A program made the position numbers and the translations under genes. From Virgibacillus_F sp049310925 (GTDB lineage Bacteria > Bacillota > Bacilli > Bacillales > Amphibacillaceae): a stretch of 64,000 bases of DNA. The notes beneath the pieces were generated by a model. The model saw nothing but the letters and a program-made list of their open reading frames with translations, was not told the origin of the DNA and did no database searches. The stretch spans positions 1 to 64,000 of the forward strand of contig NZ_JBMERP010000010.1 of NCBI RefSeq assembly GCF_049310925.1. Direction: 5' to 3'. This document shows, piece after piece, positions 17,222 through 25,300 of this stretch. Each line of letters starts with the position of its first letter. Positions within the stretch are counted from its first letter, which is position 1.

Positions 17222-17268
17222 ATGGTAGAAATAACACTACTGAAGAATTGTTTTTAAAAAGCTATTAT
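17222..17268 (+). promoter_or_regulatory. Class-1 promoter
   Basis: ATGGTAGAAATAAC, ACTACTGAAG, 17 bases, GCTATTAT. It opens the small-gene operon that runs from 17321. Confidence 0.7.
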
Positions 17269-17320
17269 GTAATTAGTGAGTTAATTAATATTAATAATAT
17301 AAAACATAGAGGTGATTAAA

Positions 17321-17551
17321 ATGGGGTTAGAATTAGAAGTGTTTAACGAAGATGAATTAGAAAGTGAGATTGAAAAAGCGTTAGATATAAAAAGAAAATT
17401 AACTGAGGAAGAGATTGATGAAATATATGAGTATCATTATGGAAAAGTAAATGAGTTACCTGATTTGAATGAAAAAGATATAGATAAATGGTGTGAATCC
17501 TTTGTGAAAAATCCTCCTTTAAAAAATAAAGGTGGTGAAAAATATGAATGA
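17321..17551 (+). CDS. Small acidic protein, unknown
   Basis: A 76-aa acidic, helical protein, starting at 17321 with AGAGGTGATTAAA ahead. No domain is recognised. It overlaps the next gene by eight bases, so the two are translationally coupled. Confidence 0.5.
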   Translation: MGLELEVFNEDELESEIEKALDIKRKLTEEEIDEIYEYHYGKVNELPDLNEKDIDKWCESFVKNPPLKNKGGEKYE

Positions 17552-17723
17552 CTATGAAGTATTTTATATAGATGGATATGATTTTGAACGTAACAACAAG
17601 AAAATGAAAATGTTTGGTGAAAATAGTAATGATATTTTAAGTGAATTTATGATAAATGAAATGGATGAAAAAGTAATGTTGCAAATGTGTATAAAAGAAA
17701 TAAATGAGTTTGAAGAAAAATAA
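17544..17723 (+). CDS. Small unknown protein
   Basis: A 59-aa protein starting at 17544; GGTGGTG lies ahead inside the previous gene. Acidic and probably helical; no family is recognised. Confidence 0.45.
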   Translation: MNDYEVFYIDGYDFERNNKKMKMFGENSNDILSEFMINEMDEKVMLQMCIKEINEFEEK

Positions 17724-17795
17724 ATAGAGAATATATAAATAGGGATAAGTTGGATTAAATAGGAGGTAATTTGATTATTTATTGGAGGAATCATA

Positions 17796-18125
17796 ATGGA
17801 AAAAATAAAATTTTTCTTAATACCATTTTCAATATCACTAACGATAATGACATACATAAATCATAGTTTTGATGTAGCGTTTTTGATATTTAGCATATCT
17901 AGTCTAATTATATTCATTTTGGTGATGAGGAGAAAGGATGAAGAAAAAGAAAAAAAGGCTATAAAACAATGTGTAGAAATAGTTAATTCTTATATTAAAG
18001 ACGATTTTTCAAAAGATGAAATAAAAGAGAGATTAAAATATATAGAATTAAGTGAAGAAATCAAAGAGGAAATCATGAATACAGGAGTATTAGTGAAAGA
18101 GTTAAATAAAAAAGGAGAAGGTTAA
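17796..18125 (+). CDS. Small membrane protein
   Basis: A 109-aa protein with two N-terminal membrane spans (about 5-22 and 27-46), then a charged cytoplasmic helical tail. The ribosome site is GGAGG. One base separates its stop from the next membrane-protein gene, so they form an operon. Confidence 0.6.
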   Translation: MEKIKFFLIPFSISLTIMTYINHSFDVAFLIFSISSLIIFILVMRRKDEEKEKKAIKQCVEIVNSYIKDDFSKDEIKERLKYIELSEEIKEEIMNTGVLVKELNKKGEG

Positions 18126-18126
18126 A

Positions 18127-18738
18127 ATGAGAAAAAAAGGAGTTATTATAGTTAATTTATTTATTTTTTTGTTATCAAGTTATGCTTTATTTTATTCGAT
18201 TTCCTTTCTTTACTTTATGGTGGAGAGAACAGAATTCGTATTAGAAGTGGAAGCGATATTAAAAATATTATTATTAATAATTATTATTTTATCCTATTTA
18301 AGTTCAGTTTACGTTATAGGAAGATTACATTTTCATACTAAAAAAAATGGAAAGTTAAAGGTACTTTCTTTTTTGAATAATAACTGGAAAATATTATTAC
18401 TATTATTTATTACATTTTTAATTCCAGTTTTCTTCTTAGTACAAATTTATGTTACTTATTTATTGTGGCTTGTAACTATAAGTTTAGTTTTGGTAAAGTA
18501 CAAGTTTATATATAAAGTCGATCCTAATAAAAAAGTGAGTGTAGAGACAGAAAAAATGGTTGTAGATAATATAAAAGATAAAGAAGTTGATGATTGTATT
18601 GAGTTTTTTGAAGATGGAACGCTAAGTGAAGAAGAATTAATTTCTTATTCAAAAGATTGTCCTGAACACTTTAAAGGAAAAATTCTTATTTCTATAGCAA
18701 AAAAGAGAAGGGAAATAAAAATGAACGTAAGTGAGTAA
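18127..18738 (+). CDS. Membrane protein with four spans
   Basis: A 203-aa protein with hydrophobic segments at about 7-30, 45-67, 88-106 and 108-125. A soluble acidic tail (about 130-203) contains DKEVDDCIEFFEDGTLSEEE. No transporter family is recognised. It is in an operon with the preceding two-span protein and lies just before the prepilin-like gene. Confidence 0.6.
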   Translation: MRKKGVIIVNLFIFLLSSYALFYSISFLYFMVERTEFVLEVEAILKILLLIIIILSYLSSVYVIGRLHFHTKKNGKLKVLSFLNNNWKILLLLFITFLIPVFFLVQIYVTYLLWLVTISLVLVKYKFIYKVDPNKKVSVETEKMVVDNIKDKEVDDCIEFFEDGTLSEEELISYSKDCPEHFKGKILISIAKKRREIKMNVSE

Positions 18739-18838
18739 ATATAGTTCTTAGCATCTAAGGAGGTGATATATAAACACTAGAAAAAATACATAATAGGTGG
18801 TTTGTTTTTTTGAATATAAAAAAAGGGAGAGGATTTTA

Positions 18839-19330
18839 ATGAAGGAATTAATAATTAATTTTTTAGGTGTATTAGATAATAAAAGGAATAATGAGAGAAT
18901 GAAAGAGAAAGGATTTAGTTTAGCTGAATTAGGAATTGCTATGGTTATTCTATTGATAATAGCCACGATAGCCACTATAAGTTATTTTGTATTTATTGAT
19001 GATGCAAAAAAAGTTAAATCAGTTGAGGATGCTAATTCTATTCAAACTGCTGTTGCTACAAGTTATGCACAAGGAAACGGTTGGTCAGTAGATCCGTCTG
19101 GTACTTCTTTATCAGCATATGGAAATCCAAAAGTTTTTAAAGCTATTGGAGGAACATTAAGTTCAACTTCTACTGATGGTATTACATTTGTATTAGAGGC
19201 AACGAGTTCAACAAATGGTTTGATAGTATCTGATGAAGTATTAATAGATGCTGATAACGGAACTGTAACGACTGGAAATATAACAGTTGATAAGACAACT
19301 TATGATGGTATTACTGCTAGTGAATCCGCC
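18839..19330 (+). pseudogene. Prepilin-like gene, 5' part, split by an insertion
   Basis: The start is at 18839 after AAAGGGAGAGG. Residues about 22-60 carry a class III/type IV prepilin signature: KGFSLAELGIAMVILLIIAT, with a charged leader, a Glu five residues after the cut site and a long hydrophobic helix. The globular domain reads well to about DKTTYDGITASE, then runs into unlike DNA and stops at 19450. The rest of the gene resumes in the same style at 21452. The N-terminus is a close match to the GLUG-repeat prepilin-like protein at 61901. The intact product would be processed by a prepilin peptidase and displayed on the surface. Confidence 0.75.
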
Positions 19331-19759
19331 GTACACGTTTACGGTATGTTTAACGGCGGTTTATCGTTGGTGTGCCGGCACTTTGCTTATATTATCGACG
19401 ATTGTTACTGTTCAAAACGATTGTTTATAACGAACTTTCCTAGCGACTAATTACGTTACCTTCATATTACCCAACTTGTTCCGTGAATGCAAGGCCTAAT
19501 TTGAAACTAACTGCATTATGTATCACCTAACCGTAACTAATTCGCTTGTGTGACGCTCCATGCTACGGTATTTGCTTCCAAAATTTAAATCCTCGACCCC
19601 CTAAGATTTTCTACGACAAAAAAAGTCGGCGAACAGGTGGTTAGACCCGTCCAGTCCGACATTTATCCGACTCAAACTAGTTGACTTCGGCAGCATTTTT
19701 TTATTCGCTTGTTCAACTAAAGCACCCGAGTTGCCTTCGTGAGAACACCTGCCTTAAGG

Positions 19760-20407
19760 CTATTTGTATTCGGTTTTTATAGTTACTTGTCCATCTAATT
19801 TATATTCAGATTCCCCAGTATCAACTTTTTCATCATTGCGGTTAATTTTATATTTACCACCTCTTAGACTGACACTAACACTAAAATTGAGTTTTCGGTT
19901 ATCTTTTAATCCACCCGCTAATTGATCATATATGTATTCTTTACCTTCTGAAAAGTTTTTCTTAGGAACATAACCAACCATAAATGAATCTATATAGACT
20001 GCTATTGCCTTTGAATCATATTCATTATCAGGTTCTAATTGTAGCGAGCAATTGGAAAATAATGCATCACTATATTCAAAAATAGGTTGATCATAAGTTT
20101 CTTCTAAAATTTCTTTGTTTGTCATACCATCATATTTTTCTTCATCAAAGAAAGTGCTATTTTCCTTTTCTTGTTGTAAGGCTTTTTTTATAGCTTTTTG
20201 GTAAAAAGAGGTTCCTGCGATTTTGAAATCAATGTATTCAAATATTCCATATTTCTCTTCTCTTGTTACTGAATAACTTGTTTCTGCAATTGGGATTGGT
20301 CCTTTATATTCCTCTTTAATTTCCGGAGTTACGTCCTCTTGTTGTTTTTCTGTTTCATTGTTTTGAGGTGTTTTTTTGTTTTTAGTAAGAAAATCAAAAA
20401 TACCCAT
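19760..20407 (-). CDS. HIRAN-domain protein
   Basis: A 215-aa protein. After a Lys/Glu/Gln-rich N-terminus (about 1-45), the C-terminal half has a HIRAN pattern: CSLQLEPDNEYDSKAIAVYI, then MVGYVPKK (about 125-165). HIRAN domains bind 3' ends of single-stranded DNA and are found in DNA-repair proteins and as stand-alone forms in mobile elements. The start has AAAGGGGAAAATAAC ahead. It is the only intact gene of the inserted segment. Confidence 0.75.
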   Translation of the reverse strand: MGIFDFLTKNKKTPQNNETEKQQEDVTPEIKEEYKGPIPIAETSYSVTREEKYGIFEYIDFKIAGTSFYQKAIKKALQQEKENSTFFDEEKYDGMTNKEILEETYDQPIFEYSDALFSNCSLQLEPDNEYDSKAIAVYIDSFMVGYVPKKNFSEGKEYIYDQLAGGLKDNRKLNFSVSVSLRGGKYKINRNDEKVDTGESEYKLDGQVTIKTEYK

Positions 20408-20532
20408 GTTATTTTCCCCTTTCTATTTAGCACCGACTCTTATACAACAATCCTACTGCGTTAGCGTTTAGTAATTGTTTCACAATCTCTGTATTTAGTT
20501 TAACATAATTTATCTGAATAACTAATAAATTT

Positions 20533-20568
20533 TAAAAAATACGGACAACCCTCGTCGAGGTTGCCCGT
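20533..20568 (-). terminator. Rho-independent terminator, reverse strand
   Basis: Read on the reverse strand: CGGGCAACCtcgacgaGGGTTGTCCG followed by TATTTTTT. It closes the integrase-remnant transcript. Confidence 0.75.
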
Positions 20569-20599
20569 TACTTCGTATTCTATTCGCTTTTATGCCACC

Positions 20600-21169
20600 T
20601 TACTCCGTCGCCTTGCCTGGTAGTCGATACTGTACCGATAAGCCTTGACCGTTAGTCAATGCGAATGTGTGCATTACATGGCCGCCTTGCTGCTTTACTG
20701 CCTCGATAAATCCAACGTATTCTTCCGTCGTGTAACATACCCGGTTATATTCGTTCCATGTAAACAATTTATCGCCCCTAACTTCGTATTCCTACGTAAT
20801 TTTCCGCGCTATACATTCAATGCGATTTGGTCCGGCTAGTCCAATCGCTTGCTTATCACCGTCTATATACTTGTGTCCCGCATACTTGCGCTTGTCGTAC
20901 TTCATGTAATTAATATAATTCCGAAATTCCTCCGCCGATAATTCGTTTACATAGTCCACTTCGTAGTTTTCATTTAGCCACTTCGTGAAATATTCCCACA
21001 TCTTAACGTAGTCGCGAATAGTCCTGTCCCTTACACCTTCCGTTCGCTTACCGCTAATAACAATGTCAATTGCTTGTGTTTGCGTCAAGTTCGGATATTC
21101 CTTTACAGGTTCCGCTAGTTTCGTGATTCTCTTACGTTTCTTCAACGACACAAAAAAAGACCTCCCCAA
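20600..21169 (-). pseudogene. Tyrosine recombinase remnant
   Basis: Codons 1-125 (21169 down to 20795) carry the N-terminal core-binding domain of a phage-type integrase (RTIRDYVKMWEYFTKWLNEN, then VNELSAEEFRNYINYMK) and end at an in-frame TAG. The same frame then stays open to 20600 with coherent codons (EYEVRGDKLFTWNEYNRVCY ...). That second part does not look like the catalytic domain: no R, HxxR or Tyr motif is seen. So the catalytic half is lost and the fragment has been joined to something else. It is transcribed away from the erpA tail, as expected for an integrase gene beside an attachment site. Confidence 0.65.
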
Positions 21170-21370
21170 CGCCTAAATTTAGCGCTAAGAAAGTCTTACT
21201 TATCGTTATTAACAACCGCAAAACGTCTATATAACGGTTGTTTATATTCGTTTGAACTGTCGATATGCTCGGTTAAACTAGTGTAGTCCGCAACCTTTAC
21301 GATTTGTTTCCGTTTAGGTTTACCGAATGATACTACGATTAGAAAACCTTCGCAAAACGTTGTCACACCG

Positions 21371-21457
21371 CTAACATTTTTCAGGTGCGCCCGCGCGGTC
21401 CTTCGCTTTAAACGATGATCCACAGCCACAGCTAACCATTGCGTTCGGATTATCAAT
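21371..21457 (-). pseudogene. 3' end of an ErpA/IscA-family gene (likely att-site relic)
   Basis: The reverse strand reads IDNPNAMVSCGCGSSF, then KAKDRAGAPEKC and a stop. This is the conserved C-terminus of A-type iron-sulfur carrier proteins (ErpA/YutM), including the CGC cluster cysteines. Only 28 codons are present and they abut the prepilin 3' part at 21452. The best reading is that the inserted element once sat at the 3' end of a chromosomal erpA and carried that tail along. Long frames in other phases over this region are shadows. Confidence 0.75.
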
Positions 21458-21577
21458 GCTGAAGTAGGAAATTTAGTTCGAGTTAGACCAGTAGATTTTA
21501 ACGCTATAAAAGGTTACTTAGGTGCTGGTGTTACTGCTGAATCAGTAAATGGATATTATATTGTAACTGTAAATTAA
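21452..21577 (+). pseudogene. Prepilin-like gene, 3' part
   Basis: Reads INAEVGNLVRVRPVDFN, then AIKGYLGAGVTAESVNGYY and IVTVN before TAA, with the low-GC codon style of the plasmid. No start codon or ribosome site precedes it. It is the C-terminal end of the gene begun at 18839, now separated by the 2.1-kb insertion. Confidence 0.75.
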
Positions 21578-21582
21578 AATAA

Positions 21583-21606
21583 GGGAACGTTAATTTGTTC
21601 CTTTTT
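21583..21606 (+). terminator. Hairpin terminator
   Basis: GGGAACgttaattTGTTCC followed by TTTTT, just after the prepilin 3' part. It is the first of a family of GGAACGTTAAT-type hairpins between genes up to 27.8 kb. Confidence 0.65.
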
Positions 21607-21724
21607 AAAAAACAAAGTGATGATTTAGATGAAAAGATGATACAGTATAACATTAAAAAAACGGATATAAATGGAATGAAGTGTAATATAGATTTATTAA
21701 AAAAGTGAAAGAAGGAGGATTAAA

Positions 21725-22051
21725 ATGGAATTAATGACAAAAGAATTAGAATCTCAATTCGTTGTAATAGGTGAAACTGAAGATACACCAATGGAAGAAA
21801 AAAAAGTTATAGCTAAGTTTTTCTGCCCTTCAATGACCTGGTATGCGATTGAATATGATCCAACAGATCGAATATTTTTCGGTTATGTAAGGAATGAAGG
21901 AAATCCTCAAATGTCTGAATGGGGATATTTTAGCTTGGATGAATTAGAAGGAATTCAAAAGAATCAACCTTCACCATTTTTCATGATGGAAAGGGATTTG
22001 TATTTTTCACCTAAGATAGTCAAAGAAATTAAAGAAATTTTACTTCATTAA
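21725..22051 (+). CDS. DUF2958-like protein
   Basis: A 108-aa protein with ribosome site GAAGGAGGATT. The sequence follows the DUF2958 pattern: LMTKELESQF, a central AKFFCPSMTWYAIEYDP, then GYFSLDEL and a closing ERDLYFSPK. These small proteins are common on mobile elements and conjugative plasmids; their biochemical role is unknown. Confidence 0.7.
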   Translation: MELMTKELESQFVVIGETEDTPMEEKKVIAKFFCPSMTWYAIEYDPTDRIFFGYVRNEGNPQMSEWGYFSLDELEGIQKNQPSPFFMMERDLYFSPKIVKEIKEILLH

Positions 22052-22084
22052 AAAATGTTAGATAATATAAAAGGAGGATTTTAT

Positions 22085-22264
22085 ATGGAGATACCAACTT
22101 AATTATTTTTTAGTAAAGAAGAAGAATATAACTTCAAAGCTGGATATAAGTCAGTAGGAAATGAAAAAAAAGTGGAAGATAACATGAAGTGTTTAAATAT
22201 GATGGAGATTGAATTAGAAGAAAGACTTGGTAATGGTAGATGGAGTGTTATGAAAAAAGTTTAG
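22085..22264 (+). pseudogene. Small gene with a nonsense codon
   Basis: ATG at 22085 follows AAAGGAGGATTTTAT, but the sixth codon is TAA. The same frame then continues for 54 codons with normal codon use (FFSKEEEYNFKAGYKSVG ... RWSVMKKV) to a TAG. Either a single base change inactivated it, or translation starts at an internal codon. No family is recognised. Confidence 0.6.
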
Positions 22265-22301
22265 TATAAAGGGATTTTTTTTAAAAAGGGGAGAGATTGA
22301 A

Positions 22302-22781
22302 ATGGAAAAATATTTTAATGTTGATGAAGTGATTGATGAATATGGAACGGATAGAAATTTATTGGTTGTTGGTAAAACAGGAAGTGGAAAGACAACCTTT
22401 CTGAGAAATTACTTAGTGAAATTTGAAGATAAAGTAATACACTTTGTAGATAAAGAAGAAATGGATATTTTAAATAACTTGTTAAGTATACTTAAAGAAA
22501 GAATGGAAGAACGATTAGAATTATTTAAAGAGAAAAAAGTAACAAATTTAGAGGGGTTTAATAAAATTTCACCAATTAAATTTAAAAAAGAATTTCTAGT
22601 AATAGAAAATATTGATAGGTATTTTGACTTTTTAAATAAAAACAAAGATTTTTATACATTATTAAGACAATCAAGATGTACTGGAATTCATTTTTTAGGA
22701 TCTACTCAAAGGGAAATGAATTTAGTAAGGTTAAATAATAAATTAAGAAATAATTTTATTGTAGTTAGTAACAAATCGTAA
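22302..22781 (+). CDS. Mini FtsK/HerA-like ATPase
   Basis: A 159-aa protein. Walker A is VVGKTGSGKTTF at residues about 21-32. A Walker-B-like strand (FLVIENIDR, about 101-109) lacks the usual Asp-Glu pair but has Glu-Asn. A sensor-like region RQSRCTGIHFLGSTQR (about 125-140) recalls FtsK/VirD4 ATPases, where the Q or R of TQR contacts nucleotide. It is about half the length of a normal motor domain. It could couple DNA or protein handling to a larger partner such as the double-ATPase protein at 45-49 kb. Confidence 0.65.
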   Translation: MEKYFNVDEVIDEYGTDRNLLVVGKTGSGKTTFLRNYLVKFEDKVIHFVDKEEMDILNNLLSILKERMEERLELFKEKKVTNLEGFNKISPIKFKKEFLVIENIDRYFDFLNKNKDFYTLLRQSRCTGIHFLGSTQREMNLVRLNNKLRNNFIVVSNKS

Positions 22782-22797
22782 TTTAAAAAATTAAAAG

Positions 22798-22826
22798 AGA
22801 ACGGGTTTTAAATAATCCGTTCTTTA
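22798..22826 (+). terminator. Hairpin terminator
   Basis: AGAACGGgttttaaataatCCGTTCT followed by TTAAA. The T run is short, so it may be a partial terminator inside an operon. Confidence 0.5.
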
Positions 22827-22844
22827 AATGAGGGGGAAAATGAA

Positions 22845-23126
22845 ATGGAATTAAAATTCAATACTTTTGTAAGTGTAAAACAATATTTCAACGAAAATCT
22901 AAATCATCTACATGGTGATGTAAAAGTTATTAATATAAAGAAAGAAAATTTTAGTAATCTTAAATTTGATAAAATTGGATATAAAGAAGGATCCGATTAT
23001 ATTAGGTATCAAAAAGATAGTGAATCAGATTTAGAAAAGAATAAATGGATAGAAATTCGCTTTAATGAAAAAGAAGTTACATTATTAGAATTTGGTTATG
23101 CTGATTTTTGGTGGAATGAGGTTTGA
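22845..23126 (+). CDS. Hypothetical protein
   Basis: A 93-aa protein with ribosome site GAGGGGGAAAATGAA. It is alpha/beta with a Trp-rich C-terminus (YADFWWNEV). No domain is recognised. It is the last gene before the GTAAC palindrome. Confidence 0.5.
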   Translation: MELKFNTFVSVKQYFNENLNHLHGDVKVINIKKENFSNLKFDKIGYKEGSDYIRYQKDSESDLEKNKWIEIRFNEKEVTLLEFGYADFWWNEV

Positions 23127-23135
23127 TATGGATTG

Positions 23136-23438
23136 GTAACAAAAAACAATAAAAAGTAACAAAATTGATGTTACCGACTTAAACCCTTGTGGCTCTAAGG
23201 TTAAAAATAGATATTATATAGTAAAGTAACAAAGTAACATAATAATATATACACACTATATAAGAGAATAAAAACTTTTTTAAACTTATTTTTTTTATTA
23301 TTATATAGTGTGTGTGTCTCAAATTTCTGTTACTTTGTTACTTTACATATTTATTCCCTTCAAACCCTTGTCACTATAGGGTTTAGTCGGTAACATTTTG
23401 TTTGTTACCTCATGTTACTTTAGGTGTTTTTTTGTTAC
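23136..23438. repeat. 300-bp palindrome with eleven GTAAC/GTTAC sites
   Basis: GTAAC occurs at 23136, 23156, 23226, 23234 and 23390, and its complement GTTAC at 23170, 23329, 23337, 23404, 23414 and 23434. Their spacing is mirror-symmetric about 23283-23287. The centre is an AT-rich near-perfect inverted repeat (ACACACTATATAA ... TTATATAGTGTGTGT), and outer arms also match (GTTACCGACTTAAACCC against GGGTTTAGTCGGTAAC). It is non-coding. It could be an origin, a segregation or transfer site, or a large operator; function is not shown by the sequence. Confidence 0.8.
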
Positions 23439-23461
23439 CAGTAAAAAAGGGAGGAAATAAA

Positions 23462-23857
23462 ATGCAGAAAGAGTTAGCTAAAATAAAAATAAACAATAAT
23501 ATTGATACAGTAATAAATAAATGGGAATTAGTAACGAAAAATTCTAACTCATATAGAGATGCTTTTAATCGTTTTATTGGTATCTTTGGAAATTTAGGTG
23601 AAACGCAATTAGTTAGATTAACGACTTCTGAAGGTTATATGAGTAGGGATTTGACTATAACTTTAGAACCAAAAGAAGAAGATTTTAATGAGTTTATTTT
23701 TGTTCTAAGAAGTATCATGTATAACAATAAAACAAATGATGGATTGCACACTAATAAAATTGGAACAACTATTTTTGGAAGATATGAGTTAGATGATTTT
23801 GAGGGATTATGGACTGAACTTCAATTAAGAAATAATAGAGAGAATAAGGTTAGATAA
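23462..23857 (+). CDS. Hypothetical protein, paralog of the 26033 gene
   Basis: A 131-aa protein. The start at 23462 follows AAAGGGAGGAAATAAA; the upstream part of the frame lies in the palindrome. It shares a pattern with the gene at 26033: NNIxxVINKW, a NLGExxLxRVT block, xLEPKxExxEEF and NKxGxxxFGxxxLxDFxGL. No known family is recognised. It keeps Trp where the paralog has a stop (see 26033). Confidence 0.6.
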   Translation: MQKELAKIKINNNIDTVINKWELVTKNSNSYRDAFNRFIGIFGNLGETQLVRLTTSEGYMSRDLTITLEPKEEDFNEFIFVLRSIMYNNKTNDGLHTNKIGTTIFGRYELDDFEGLWTELQLRNNRENKVR

Positions 23858-23911
23858 AAAATGGAATGTACTATTAAAAAACTATTCTTCTTATAGGAAG
23901 GGGTTTTCATT

Positions 23912-24220
23912 ATGAATGAACATGAAAAAGAAAGGTTTCTATTTAAAAATAAAAAGGTGATTAATGATTTAGTTGGAATGGAAAAAAACGAAGAATTTGT
24001 ATATGAAATATTGAACAGGTTAGAGGATAGTTATGAAAAAAGTCAGTTAGAAGTGTTATTTTTAGAAAGTGGTAGAGTTTTTGTTACTTATTTTGAAATC
24101 CCTATTATTGTGTTTTCTTCTTCAGGTGACTTTATAGTAAATGGTGATTTAATTAAGTGGGAAGTAAATTGGACTTGCTTAATGAATAAAAAAGAACGAA
24201 AGGTTGTATCAAACGGTTAG
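23912..24220 (+). CDS. Hypothetical protein
   Basis: A 102-aa protein with ribosome site AGGAAGGGG. Acidic and helical at the N-terminus (NEHEKERFLFKNKK), then a beta-rich region. No domain is recognised. Confidence 0.5.
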   Translation: MNEHEKERFLFKNKKVINDLVGMEKNEEFVYEILNRLEDSYEKSQLEVLFLESGRVFVTYFEIPIIVFSSSGDFIVNGDLIKWEVNWTCLMNKKERKVVSNG

Positions 24221-24276
24221 AGTGGTGTTTTTTAAAAAAATAGAAATACCTTTTTCTTTTCCTTTATGTTAGTATT

Positions 24277-24296
24277 GATCCAATTAAATTTGGATC
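24277..24296 (+). promoter_or_regulatory. Inverted repeat GATCCAA-N-TTGGATC
   Basis: GATCCAATTAAATTTGGATC lies 12 bases before the start at 24309. It could be an operator, or a hairpin controlling translation of that gene. No T run follows, so it is not a usual terminator. Confidence 0.5.
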
Positions 24297-24308
24297 GGGT
24301 GTAAAAAA

Positions 24309-24740
24309 ATGAGAATGAAACAAAAAGAAGAATTGGATTGGAATATAGCTAAAAGTGTCTTTCAACTCGTATATATAACACATAGGAAAGATGTTAAGGT
24401 AACATTCGATTTACTAGAAAACATTGAGTTAGGTAGCTTGTATACGTTTTCTGAGGCACATTATAGAGTGGGAGAATTGATTTTGAATGGTAATATTCAT
24501 TCTAATATCATTTTGAGTGAAGATAATGATAAGAATGTATTTGAACGAATGGATGAAGATATAGTAGGACAGGCTAATATGTTTGAAGGGTTGGATAGGG
24601 TAGCAATTATGCTTAAAAGTATATATGATACCCCTTCCAGTATTTTTTTACCAACTATTATATCTTCTAAGTTCCATAAAAATCTTCTTCAAATTAAGTC
24701 TCCTCATACTTTCTTAGAATTAAAAATTAAAAATAGCTAA
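24309..24740 (+). CDS. Hypothetical protein
   Basis: A 143-aa protein without a strong ribosome site; the start is just after the GATCC inverted repeat. It resembles the protein at 28721 loosely: FQLVYITHRKDVKVTF near the start, a short LGSLYTF block, and LLQIKSP near the end match FTLLSVTNHKGVRKTI, LGTLSLYEF and LLKIKTS. The two may be distant paralogs. No known family is recognised. Confidence 0.5.
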   Translation: MRMKQKEELDWNIAKSVFQLVYITHRKDVKVTFDLLENIELGSLYTFSEAHYRVGELILNGNIHSNIILSEDNDKNVFERMDEDIVGQANMFEGLDRVAIMLKSIYDTPSSIFLPTIISSKFHKNLLQIKSPHTFLELKIKNS

Positions 24741-24745
24741 AAAAA

Positions 24746-24771
24746 AGAGAAGGGAAACCTTCTTTTTTTTA
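24746..24771 (+). terminator. Rho-independent terminator
   Basis: AGAAGGgaaaCCTTCT followed by TTTTTTT, six bases after the stop of the 24309 gene. It runs straight into the next class-1 promoter. Confidence 0.8.
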
Positions 24772-24818
24772 ATGGTCTAATTAACACCGTTGAAGATTAA
24801 ATTATATAATGCTATAAT
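24772..24818 (+). promoter_or_regulatory. Class-1 promoter
   Basis: ATGGTCTAATTAAC, ACCGTTGAAG, 17 bases, GCTATAAT. It opens the small-gene cluster that begins at 24882. Confidence 0.75.
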
Positions 24819-24881
24819 TATATTATAAGAATAAACAATAAAATATTAATAAAAATATAAATATAAAAAGGGGAATTTTAA

Positions 24882-25274
24882 ATGAAAAAGATTGTTGGGT
24901 TATATAGCGGTAAAGATAAAGTGGTTTTGGATTATGATTATATGAAAGTTGAGGTTAGTAAAGGATTAAATGGAGTTGAGATTAAAGATTTTTTTTATAA
25001 GAGAATTGAAATTGAAAAAGAAATGATAGGAATGTATGTATTTAGTGAAGGTAATTCAAATGAGGAAAGTTTTTTTGAAGAAAGTTATGAAAGTCAGCTT
25101 AAATGTATGAATAAGAAAAATAATTTTAAAGAATTAGAAAAACATAAATTAATGGAAATCGTTATGTTTGTTAATTTGATAAATACCTATGATGAATTAG
25201 ATGAGAAAGATAGGTTTCAAAAATATAAAACGTTGTTATTTGAATTAGAAAAAGAAAACTTAATTGCTAGTTAA
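24882..25274 (+). CDS. Hypothetical protein
   Basis: A 130-aa acidic protein with ribosome site AAAAAGGGGAATT. Beta-strands are predicted in the first half and helices in the second (FKELEKHKLMEIVMFVNLIN). No family is recognised. Confidence 0.5.
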   Translation: MKKIVGLYSGKDKVVLDYDYMKVEVSKGLNGVEIKDFFYKRIEIEKEMIGMYVFSEGNSNEESFFEESYESQLKCMNKKNNFKELEKHKLMEIVMFVNLINTYDELDEKDRFQKYKTLLFELEKENLIAS

Positions 25275-25300
25275 GAAAAATGAAAAAGGGGGAGAAAAAT

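Larger units (their letters stand above)
19331..21452. mobile_element. Foreign insertion (integrative-element remnant) inside the prepilin gene
   Basis: About 2.1 kb with clearly higher GC and different codon style interrupts the prepilin gene. It holds a HIRAN protein (reverse), a terminator, an integrase N-terminal fragment (reverse) and the 3' end of an erpA-type gene at the right junction (reverse). The sequence AATCCG occurs in inverted order at the two ends (left about 19328, right about 21446). The left 400 bases hold no gene. Exact ends are uncertain to a few bases. The contents look like a decayed element that once sat at the 3' end of erpA in a chromosome. Confidence 0.7.

Noticed and set aside
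20645..20839. 64-codon forward frame
   Set aside because: It is the complement of the coherent reverse-strand reading of the integrase remnant and its continuation.
21196..21456. 86-codon reverse frame over the right end of the insertion
   Set aside because: Its first third is an out-of-frame reading of the ErpA-type tail; no ribosome site and no recognisable protein pattern.
21600..21710. Short frame reading KKQSDDLDEKMIQYNIKK
   Set aside because: No start codon with a ribosome site; it begins inside a terminator hairpin.
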